Below, in pieces: positions 1 to 5,067 of a DNA stretch of 5,067 nt. The notes under the pieces were generated by a model. That model was not told the origin of the DNA. It searched no databases and saw nothing but the letters and a program-made list of their open reading frames with translations. The stretch comes from Actinomycetota bacterium (GTDB lineage Bacteria; Actinomycetota; Actinomycetes; Actinomycetales; Microbacteriaceae), in the NCBI GenBank assembly GCA_018895315.1, contig JAHIOK010000457.1:1-5067 (forward strand). Reading direction: 5' to 3'. Position 1 is the stretch's first letter. Each line of letters starts with the position of its first letter. The position numbers and the translations under genes were made by a program.

Positions 1-1908
1 GATCAGGAGCACGCGGTTGAAGGCCTCCACCTCCGGGGTCGATGCCGCGACGTACTGCAGGGTTCGGTGCGCGGGGTTCGCCCACCGCTCGCCCGACATC
101 GTCTCGCCGTTCTCGTCGTACCACTCCATCACCGATGCGGACGGCGTGTGTTCTCCGAGCTTCGCGAACCGACTCGGACGCAACGCCGGGTTCTCGCTCC
201 GCAGTCGGATCAGTCGGCGCACGTGTGCATAGACGTCAAGCTGCCACGGTGCGTGCTCCCACGTCATCCAGGTCAGCGCAGAGTCGTGACAGTAGGCATT
301 GTTGTTGCCCCGCTGGGTGCGGGCGAACTCATCACCTGCAGTCAGCATGGGAACGCCGGCCGAGAGCAGCAGTGTGCCGAGTAGGTTGCGCATCGCCTTG
401 CGCCGAGTCGCCAGAATGCTCTCGTCGTCGGTCGGGCCTTCGGCGCCATGGTTGAACGACCGGTTCGTGTCGTTGCCGTCGCGGTTCTGCTCTCCATTGC
501 CGAGGTTGTGTTTGACGTCGTACGACACGAGGTCGCGCAGGGTGAAACCGTCGTGCGCGGTGACGAAATTGATGTTGGCCAGCGGCCCACGATCGTCGGA
601 GAACGTATTCGAGGAGCCTGCGAGACGGGTCGCGAACCCGCCGATGCCGACGGGCGCCGATGATGCGCGACGCGCATAGTCGACGTCGCTCAACCAGAAG
701 TTGCGGACGCGATCGCGGTATCGGTCGTTCCACTCGTGCCAGCCATCGGCGAAGTTGCCGGTCTGCCAGCCGCCCATGCCGACGTCCCAGGGCTCGGCAA
801 TGTTCTTGACCCCCACCAATGCCGGGTCAGACGTGATGGCCTCGAGCAGCGGATGGTCGGGCGTGAACGAGTGGTGCTCGTCGCGGCCGAGTGTTGCAGC
901 CAGATCGAAGCGGAAGCCATCGATCTGCACCTCGTTGGCCCAGTACCGCAGCGAATCCAGCACGAGCCGGGCCGCCGCCGCCGACGATGTGTTGACGGAG
1001 TTGCCGCATCCGGTGACGTCGATGTAGGCGCCTTCGGCGGTCTGCCGGTAGTACTCCCGGTTGTCGATGCCTCGCAGGCTGCTCCGTGGACCACCAAGTC
1101 CTTCTTCTGCGGTGTGGTTGTAGACGACGTCGAGGATCACTTCGAGTCCTGCTGCATGCAGGAGCTTGACCATGCCCTTGAATTCGCGCAGCACGGCTTC
1201 CGGGCCCTGGCGACGGCTGTCCGCTGTGGCATAGGCAGCGTGGGGGGTGAAGAAGTTCAGGGTGTTGTAGCCCCAGTAGTTCGTGAGTCCGAGCTGCAGC
1301 AGCCGCGGCTCGGAAGCGAACGCGTGCACCGGCAACAGCTCGATCGTGGTCACACCGAGGTTCAGGAAATGCTCGATCATCGCGGGGTGCGCGAGACCGG
1401 CGTAGGTGCCGTGCAGAGCGGGTGGGACGTCAGGATGCCGTTTGGAGAGGCCCTTGACGTGGCCCTCGTAGATCACGGTGCGATCGAGGGGTACCGCGGG
1501 CTTCTGCACTCCACCCCAGTCGAAGCCCCCGTCGACGACGACCGAACGCCAGTCCTCGTAACCGCCCGAGACGAGTCCGCGCGAGTAAGGCTCGATCAGA
1601 AGGGTGCCGGGGTTGAAGGTGTTGCCGGAGCCCGACGGCCCGGCGACCCGCACCGCGTATCGCACCCCCGGGCGCAGGAGAGGCGTCGTGGCGGACCAGA
1701 TGCCGTCGCCGTCGCGCTCGAGGCAGACTGTGTCGGTGATCCAGTCGAGGTCGGTGTCGTCGAAGATCACGAGGTCGATCGAATCGGCGTTCGCCGACCA
1801 TACCCGCAGCGTCCCGCCTCCGGCATGCAGAGTGACGCCGAGGCCGTCGAAAGCCGTGCTGAGAAGTCTCGGGGCCGCGTCGATTGCGGTCAGGTTCGGG
1901 ATGACCAT
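1..1908 (-). CDS. glgX: Glycogen debranching enzyme GlgX/TreX (GH13 isoamylase type), 3' end cut by window edge
   Basis: Cytoplasmic enzyme that hydrolyses alpha-1,6 branches of glycogen or limit dextrins. The frame is open from ATG at 1908 to base 1, giving 636 residues; the family usually runs near 700, so a C-terminal piece lies outside. A CBM48-like beta domain occupies about residues 20-110 (RVWSANA around W37). The GH13 barrel follows with all catalytic regions: DVVYNHT (260-266), GFRFDL with nucleophile D335, the IAEPWD acid/base E372, and TAHDGF with H452-D453. GLTNYWGYNT (207-216) and RGIDNREYY are GlgX/TreX hallmarks. The upstream frame has no other ATG, GTG or TTG before a stop at 2002-2004, so ATG 1908 is chosen, although no good Shine-Dalgarno precedes it. 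GlgX and TreX cannot be told apart without the left neighbours (treY/treZ would favour TreX). I checked several segments of the frame and saw no frameshift or missing catalytic residue. Confidence 0.95.
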   Translation of the reverse strand, partial: MVIPNLTAIDAAPRLLSTAFDGLGVTLHAGGGTLRVWSANADSIDLVIFDDTDLDWITDTVCLERDGDGIWSATTPLLRPGVRYAVRVAGPSGSGNTFNPGTLLIEPYSRGLVSGGYEDWRSVVVDGGFDWGGVQKPAVPLDRTVIYEGHVKGLSKRHPDVPPALHGTYAGLAHPAMIEHFLNLGVTTIELLPVHAFASEPRLLQLGLTNYWGYNTLNFFTPHAAYATADSRRQGPEAVLREFKGMVKLLHAAGLEVILDVVYNHTAEEGLGGPRSSLRGIDNREYYRQTAEGAYIDVTGCGNSVNTSSAAAARLVLDSLRYWANEVQIDGFRFDLAATLGRDEHHSFTPDHPLLEAITSDPALVGVKNIAEPWDVGMGGWQTGNFADGWHEWNDRYRDRVRNFWLSDVDYARRASSAPVGIGGFATRLAGSSNTFSDDRGPLANINFVTAHDGFTLRDLVSYDVKHNLGNGEQNRDGNDTNRSFNHGAEGPTDDESILATRRKAMRNLLGTLLLSAGVPMLTAGDEFARTQRGNNNAYCHDSALTWMTWEHAPWQLDVYAHVRRLIRLRSENPALRPSRFAKLGEHTPSASVMEWYDENGETMSGERWANPAHRTLQYVAASTPEVEAFNRVLLI

Positions 1909-1940
1909 GCCGACAACCCTAACCAGCCTGTGAGACGGAG

Positions 1941-1968
1941 ATGTTAACGAAGTGGAACCGGGTGTCAG
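1941..1968 (-). promoter_or_regulatory. Putative sigma70-type promoter of glgX
   Basis: Read on the minus strand there is a -35 element CTGACA (1963-1968, 5 of 6 to TTGACA), a 16-base spacer and a -10 element TAACAT (1941-1946, 4 of 6 to TATAAT). It sits in the 82-base gap between the end of the GAP-family remnant and the glgX ATG. A transcript would start near 1934 and carry a leader of roughly 25 bases. This is a consensus match by eye. It implies glgX does not depend on the broken gene upstream for transcription. Confidence 0.5.
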
Positions 1969-1990
1969 GATGCACTGCGCGGCATCGCGA

Positions 1991-2471
1991 TCAGTGCGTG
2001 ATCAGGTGCCAGATCGCAAGGCCCAGGAGCATGAGACCGAGCGGGATCATGGCGACGTGCAGGATGAGCGCAGAGTTACTCTGCAGCCACGCGCTGAAGC
2101 GATCGAGCACCGGACGCACCCGCGTGCGCCCGAAGAGGTAGCCGGCCACGAGCGCCGCCACTGTCGAGACGCCCACGATGGTGAAGAACGCGATGGCCAC
2201 GACCGTGCCCACTGTGTCGATGGAGGCAGAGCCGATCGCGATTCCTGCGCCGACCGCCAGCGTCAGGTTCTTCGGGCGCACGTTCATAGCGATGCCGATG
2301 GCGAACGCGCGGCCCGGGCCCACGCCGTTCAGCGACCGTGTCCACGCCGGGGCGGTATCCGGAACTCGCCGGCACAGGACGCGGCGAGAGGAGGATCAGC
2401 ACAGCGGCCAGCACGGGCAGCACACTGAGGGCGAGGGCGAGAGGGATCAGGTACCAGAGCACGGAGTCCAC
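1991..2471 (-). pseudogene. Broken GAP-family (Sap/SfLAP-type) membrane protein gene with internal deletion and frame change
   Basis: The GAP/Sap family comprises actinobacterial inner-membrane proteins of about 220 residues, linked in mycobacteria to surface glycolipid export. Two pieces are visible. The N-terminal piece starts at GTG 2471 (MDSVLWYLIPLALAL, then a hydrophobic helix ending LLSPRP). It runs in one frame to about 2376 and then turns into charged non-membrane sequence. The C-terminal piece is in another minus-strand frame, from about 2365 (APAWTRSLNG, PGRAFAIGIAMNVRPKNL) to the TGA at 1991-1993. It holds the family PGRAF and PKNL motifs, hydrophobic segments and a final helix. 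Together they give only about 150 residues, so some 70-80 central residues are missing as well as the frame. A programmed frameshift would not restore family length. A shorter frame from GTG 2323 could make a 110-residue C-terminal fragment, but I doubt it is functional. Family recognition is from motif memory. Confidence 0.75.
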
Positions 2472-2519
2472 GGTTCGACCGCAGGGCCTTCTTCCGCTCC
2501 ATGCTCATCGTGGACTCCG
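2462..2519. repeat. Perfect 11-bp inverted repeat around the start of the GAP-family remnant
   Basis: The arms CGGAGTCCACG (2462-2472) and CGTGGACTCCG (2509-2519) are exact reverse complements, separated by 36 bases. One further T-A pair (2474/2507) follows a G-T position inside. The left arm contains the GTG start (2471) of the minus-strand remnant. A purine-rich stretch that could serve as its Shine-Dalgarno (GGAAGAAGG on the minus strand, 2487-2495, 15 bases from the GTG) lies in the loop. It could be an operator, an RNA hairpin masking the start codon, or chance. The right arm ends 45 bases before the iscS ATG. No U-tract follows on either strand, so a terminator is unlikely. Confidence 0.5.
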
Positions 2520-2550
2520 CACGCAGTTCGTCCATGCCCGCGAGGCTCGT

Positions 2551-2557
2551 GGGAGAG
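2551..2557 (+). promoter_or_regulatory. Shine-Dalgarno of the cysteine desulfurase gene
   Basis: GGGAGAG lies upstream of ATG 2565; its GGAG core (2552-2555) leaves 9 bases to the start. This decides the start: the reading frame is open back to at least 2178, but that upstream part overlaps the minus-strand GAP remnant and bears no family homology, whereas the protein from 2565 begins directly with the family's YLDHAA motif. No clear -10/-35 pair was found in 2472-2550. Confidence 0.7.
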
Positions 2558-2564
2558 TGGGGTG

Positions 2565-3749
2565 ATGACGGTCTATCTCGACCATGCGGCCGGCTCACCG
2601 CTACGACCGGAGGCGCGTGACGCCTGGCTCGCAGCGCACGATGTCGTCGGCAACGCGTCGTCGATCCACGCCGGCGGGCAGGCTGCGCGGCGACTTCTCG
2701 AAGAATCGCGGGAGCGCCTGGCGGCCGTGCTGGACTGCGACCCGATCGAGGTCGTCTTCACATCGGGGGGAACCGAGTCGGTCAACCTGGCGGTGAAGGG
2801 GCTCTGGTGGAGCCGCAGGGAAGGCCGCGACACCGTCGTGCTGCCCGACGGTGAACATCACGCGACACTCGATTCCGTCGAGTGGCTGCGCACGCATGAA
2901 GGAGCCCGCACCACGCCGGTAGGGCTCGACGCCCTCGGCCGGATCGACCTGGACGCGTTCACCGAGGCTGTCGACGGTGCCGCTCTCGTCACGGCCCTCG
3001 CCGCCAACAACGAAGTGGGAACGCGCAACGACCCGGCCGCCCTCGGGGCGGCAGCATCCCGTGCGGGCGTTCCGCTGCACATCGACGCGATCGCCGCGTT
3101 CGGACACGTCCCGGTGTCGTTCCGCGGGTGGCGCGCGGATGCCGCCGGCCCCTCCGGGCTGAGCGCCATGAGTGTCTCAGCGCACAAGATCGGCGGACCG
3201 GTCGGGGTCGGAGCCGTCGTTGTGGCCCGTGCCGCGGCCCTCACCGCATTGATGCACGGCGGCGGCCAGCAGCGCGGACTGCGGTCGGGGACGCAGGACG
3301 TTGCGGGCGCCGCGGCGTTCGCTGCCGCTGCAGAGGCCGCGGACGCCGAACTCGACTCCGAAGCAGTGCGGCTCGTGGAATTGCGCGATCGTCTGGTGCG
3401 CGGGATCCTCGCGGTCGTGCCCAACGCCGAGCTGCTGGGCGACCCCTCCGACCGACTGCCCGGCAATGCACACCTGCTCTTCCCCGGCACCGCGGGGGAG
3501 ACGCTGCTCTTCCTTCTGGATCAAGCGGGCGTCGCCGTCTCGACCGGCTCGGCCTGCCAGGCGGGTGTGTCGGAGCCGTCGCACGTCGTGCTGGCCCTCG
3601 GCCGCACCCCCGCCGACGCCCGTTCGGTCCTGCGGATCACGCTCGGGCGCACCACGGACGAGTCCGATACGGCGGCGCTGCTGGCGGCGCTGCCCGACGC
3701 GCATCGGCGGGCCGCGGCATCCGGAGCGCGTTCAGCTGCCCGCTCATAG
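2565..3749 (+). CDS. iscS: Cysteine desulfurase, IscS/NifS family (group I)
   Basis: PLP enzyme that converts L-cysteine to alanine and leaves a persulfide on its own cysteine for Fe-S cluster assembly and tRNA thiolation. The 394-residue length is normal for the family. Visible in order are YLDHAA (4-9), GNASSIHAGG, the PLP phosphate-binding loop SGGTES (67-72), the ring-stacking H98 in GEHHATLD, N148 in NNEVGT, D174 (PLP pyridine nitrogen), the Schiff-base K208 in SAHKIGGPVGVG, the GGGQQRGLRSGTQDVAG stretch, and catalytic C331 in STGSACQAG with the long group-I loop ending SEPSHVVLALG. Oddity: the position that is Gln in E. coli IscS (Q183, hydrogen-bonded to the PLP O3') is Ala177 here (HIDAIAAFGH). 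The C-terminus is a plain Ala/Arg-rich tail. mnmA follows after 9 bases, so the likely sulfur acceptor is MnmA, as in the B. subtilis YrvO-MnmA pair; a role in Fe-S assembly is also possible. The symbol follows the mycobacterial homologue next to mnmA. Confidence 0.93.
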   Translation: MTVYLDHAAGSPLRPEARDAWLAAHDVVGNASSIHAGGQAARRLLEESRERLAAVLDCDPIEVVFTSGGTESVNLAVKGLWWSRREGRDTVVLPDGEHHATLDSVEWLRTHEGARTTPVGLDALGRIDLDAFTEAVDGAALVTALAANNEVGTRNDPAALGAAASRAGVPLHIDAIAAFGHVPVSFRGWRADAAGPSGLSAMSVSAHKIGGPVGVGAVVVARAAALTALMHGGGQQRGLRSGTQDVAGAAAFAAAAEAADAELDSEAVRLVELRDRLVRGILAVVPNAELLGDPSDRLPGNAHLLFPGTAGETLLFLLDQAGVAVSTGSACQAGVSEPSHVVLALGRTPADARSVLRITLGRTTDESDTAALLAALPDAHRRAAASGARSAARS

Positions 3750-3752
3750 ACT
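3747..3752 (+). promoter_or_regulatory. Putative -10 element for leaderless mnmA transcription
   Basis: TAGACT fits the actinobacterial -10 pattern TANNNT. Six bases separate it from ATG 3759, so transcription would start at or next to the A of the start codon. Its first three bases are the iscS stop codon. The GGAAG at 3753-3757 is only one base from the ATG, too close to act as a normal Shine-Dalgarno. The eight bases TAGACTGG recur with the same spacing before ligA. I see no convincing -35 element. Read-through from iscS is an alternative or additional source of mnmA message. Confidence 0.5.
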
Positions 3753-3758
3753 GGAAGC

Positions 3759-4856
3759 ATGCGAGTACTGGCGGCGATGAGCGGTGGTGTCGACTCGGCG
3801 GTCGCCGCGGCACGGGCGGTCGACGCCGGCCACGACGTCGTCGGAGTGCACCTCGCGCTGTCCCGGGCGGGCGGAACGCTCCGCACCGGAAGCCGGGGCT
3901 GCTGCACGATCGAAGACGCCATGGACGCCCGGCGAGCCGCCGACCTGCTCGGCATCCCGTTCTACGTGTGGGATTTCTCCGAGCGATTCCGCGAGGATGT
4001 CATCGAGGACTTCGTGGCGGAGTACCGCGCGGGTCGCACGCCGAATCCGTGCATGCGCTGCAACGAGAAGATCAAGTTCGCGGCGCTGCTGGAACGTGCG
4101 ATCGAGCTCGGCTTCGACGCCGTTTGCACGGGGCATTACGCCACCCTCGTGGACGGCGCAGATGGGCGCGAACTACACCGGGCGTCGGATGCGGCGAAGG
4201 ATCAGTCGTACGTCCTCGGCGTGCTGAACGCCCAGCAGTTGGCGCACACGTATTTTCCGCTCGGATCGACCCCGTCGAAGGCGATCGTCCGTGCGGAGGC
4301 CGAAGCGCGCGGGCTCACGGTGGCGAAGAAGCCGGACAGCCACGACATCTGCTTCATTCCTGACGGCGATACCCGGGGGTGGCTTGCCGAGCGCGTCGGC
4401 GCTGAGACCGGCCAGATCCTCGACCAGGGCGGTGCCGTCGTGGGGACGCACGAGGGCGCGCATGCTTTCACCGTGGGTCAGCGCCGCGGACTCTCGCTCG
4501 GGATTCCCGCCGCAGACGGCAAGCCGCGGTTCGTGCTGGAAGTGCGCCCGGTCTCGAACACGGTCGTCGTCGGACCGAAAGAGGCGCTCGCGATCGCAGA
4601 GATCGCGGGGGAGCGCTTCTCATGGGCCGGTGTCGCACCGCAGCACGGCACCTTCTCGTGCCATGTCCAGATTCGCGCGCACGCCGATCCGGTGCCCGCG
4701 GCAGCCGTCCTCGAACGCGGAATCATCACGGTACGTCCCGATACACCGCTCGACGGGGTCGCGCCGGGTCAGACGGCGGTGCTCTACGACGGCACTCGGG
4801 TGATCGGGCAGTTCACGATCGACCGCACGATATCCGCGGTCGCGGCCCCGGTCTGA
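3759..4856 (+). CDS. mnmA: tRNA-uridine 2-sulfurtransferase (tRNA 2-thiouridylase) MnmA
   Basis: ATP-dependent cytoplasmic enzyme that adenylates U34 of Lys, Glu and Gln tRNAs and replaces O2 with sulfur to make s2U34. At 365 residues it is full length (E. coli MnmA is about 368). The N-terminal PP-loop ATPase has SGGVDS at 8-13. The nucleophile is C98 in [12 protein letters not shown], and the partner cysteine is C198 in [11 protein letters not shown]; these match the E. coli C102/C199 pair. TGHYA (124-128), KDQSYVLG (147-154) and GQRRGLSLG (240-248) are tRNA- and ATP-site motifs. A beta-barrel C-terminal domain follows and ends [10 protein letters not shown]. The extra Cys-Cys pair at 48-49 ([10 protein letters not shown]) is, from memory, common in actinobacterial MnmA. 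The gene starts 9 bases after iscS, which supplies the persulfide. No thiolation relay genes (TusA-E) lie in the window. The usable start signal looks leaderless rather than Shine-Dalgarno driven. Confidence 0.97.
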   Translation: MRVLAAMSGGVDSAVAAARAVDAGHDVVGVHLALSRAGGTLRTGSRGCCTIEDAMDARRAADLLGIPFYVWDFSERFREDVIEDFVAEYRAGRTPNPCMRCNEKIKFAALLERAIELGFDAVCTGHYATLVDGADGRELHRASDAAKDQSYVLGVLNAQQLAHTYFPLGSTPSKAIVRAEAEARGLTVAKKPDSHDICFIPDGDTRGWLAERVGAETGQILDQGGAVVGTHEGAHAFTVGQRRGLSLGIPAADGKPRFVLEVRPVSNTVVVGPKEALAIAEIAGERFSWAGVAPQHGTFSCHVQIRAHADPVPAAAVLERGIITVRPDTPLDGVAPGQTAVLYDGTRVIGQFTIDRTISAVAAPV

Positions 4857-4885
4857 TCTCACCGGGGAGCGTCGGCGGCCCTCCT

Positions 4886-4891
4886 TAGACT
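4886..4891 (+). promoter_or_regulatory. Putative -10 element for leaderless ligA transcription
   Basis: TAGACT lies six bases before GTG 4898, the same hexamer and distance as at mnmA, and is likewise followed by GG. No Shine-Dalgarno stands at a usable distance; the nearest purine run, GGGGAG (4863-4868), is 29 bases from the GTG. The geometry places the transcription start at the GTG. No recognisable -35 element is seen. The TAG also closes the reading frame 12 bases before the GTG, so no earlier in-frame start is possible. Confidence 0.5.
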
Positions 4892-4897
4892 GGCCGA

Positions 4898-5067
4898 GTG
4901 GCAGATCTTCCCGACCTCTCGCTCGACGATGCCCGCTCTCAGTCGCAGGAGCTGATCGAGCGCATCCTCGGTGCGCGCGATGCGTACTACGGACGCGACG
5001 CCGAAATCGTCGACGACGCGACGTACGACGGCTGGATGCAGCAGCTCGAGGCGATCGAACGGCTCCA
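4898..5067 (+). CDS. ligA: NAD-dependent DNA ligase LigA, N-terminal part only
   Basis: LigA seals nicks in duplex DNA using NAD+ in replication and repair. Only the first 56 codons are in the window; the full protein is usually 670-800 residues. The visible part is the Ia domain, specific to NAD-dependent ligases, which binds the nicotinamide mononucleotide half of NAD+. ARDAYYGRDAEIVDDATYDGWMQQLEAIE aligns with the family block around Y22, D32, Y35 and D36 of E. coli LigA, here Y30, D40, Y43 and D44; the E. coli H23 position is Tyr31. The GTG start is the only candidate after an in-frame TAG at 4886-4888 and lies 41 bases after the mnmA stop. The adenylation, OB, zinc-finger, HhH and BRCT parts are beyond the edge, so integrity cannot be judged. 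Proximity to iscS-mnmA supports the call. Confidence 0.9.
   Translation, partial: MADLPDLSLDDARSQSQELIERILGARDAYYGRDAEIVDDATYDGWMQQLEAIERL

Noticed and set aside
736..1947. A 403-codon open frame on the plus strand, antisense to glgX
   Set aside because: It mirrors glgX, whose product has all GH13 catalytic motifs. Long antisense frames are common in high-G+C genes. The translation shows no recognisable domain, and no ribosome site was evident.
2178..2564. Upstream extension of the cysteine desulfurase frame by 129 codons
   Set aside because: The extension overlaps the antisense GAP remnant and shows no family sequence. The ATG at 2565 has a good Shine-Dalgarno and begins at the normal family N-terminus.
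2329..2598. Minus-strand frame containing a charged start MSMERKKALRSNRG, possibly a small gene
   Set aside because: It overlaps the GAP N-terminus in another frame and the iscS start on the other strand. After the charged stretch it becomes Pro/Arg/Ala-rich shadow sequence. No family was recognised.
1005..4200. Scattered GGATGC/GCATCC hexamers (about eight in the window)
   Set aside because: The count is only about twice a rough expectation for this base composition. The sites show no fixed spacing or strand bias, so codon preference is the simpler explanation.
3128..4363. A 411-codon open frame on the plus strand crossing iscS and mnmA
   Set aside because: It is out of frame with two well-supported enzymes, is extremely Arg/Gly rich, and matches no family I know. 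It is a G+C-driven shadow frame.
4857..4897. Possible terminator between mnmA and ligA
   Set aside because: The 41-base gap is G+C rich but I could not pair a stable stem followed by a T-run.

Overview
The window is high-G+C DNA (about two thirds G+C by eye). Its codon use, GTG starts and protein types fit an actinobacterium. The GlgX, IscS and MnmA sequences look most like the Micrococcales, and Microbacteriaceae such as Microbacterium are my best guess. This is judged from protein style only. The region looks chromosomal and mostly housekeeping. I see no rRNA or tRNA gene, insertion sequence, CRISPR array, phage gene or toxin/defence gene.

Layout from left to right: (1) On the minus strand, 1-1908, lies most of a glycogen debranching enzyme gene (glgX/treX) whose 3' end is off the window. 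It has a plausible sigma70-type promoter at 1941-1968. (2) On the minus strand, 1991-2471, lies a broken membrane-protein gene of the GAP (Sap/SfLAP) family. It retains the N-terminal helix and the C-terminal half in different frames, and about 70-80 central residues are missing. (3) A short divergent gap, 2472-2564, includes part of an 11-bp perfect inverted repeat that overlaps the start of the broken gene. (4) On the plus strand come iscS-type cysteine desulfurase (2565-3749), mnmA tRNA 2-thiouridylase (3759-4856) and the first 56 codons of ligA, NAD-dependent DNA ligase (4898 onward). No gene-free stretch reaches 300 bases.

How the genes work together: IscS takes sulfur from cysteine as a persulfide, and MnmA uses it to thiolate U34 of Lys/Glu/Gln tRNAs. 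Their 9-base spacing suggests a dedicated sulfur-transfer pair next to ligA, an order reminiscent of the M. tuberculosis iscS-mnmA...ligA region. GlgX belongs to glycogen/maltodextrin (possibly trehalose) metabolism and is unrelated to them.

The points most worth checking are four. The octamer TAGACTGG occurs at identical distance from the start codons of both mnmA and ligA, which looks like a pair of -10 elements for leaderless mRNAs; in mnmA the iscS stop codon forms part of it. The GAP-family gene is decayed by an internal deletion. The usual PLP-contacting Gln in IscS is replaced by Ala. The inverted repeat spans the broken gene's start. I found no convincing new multi-gene system here.
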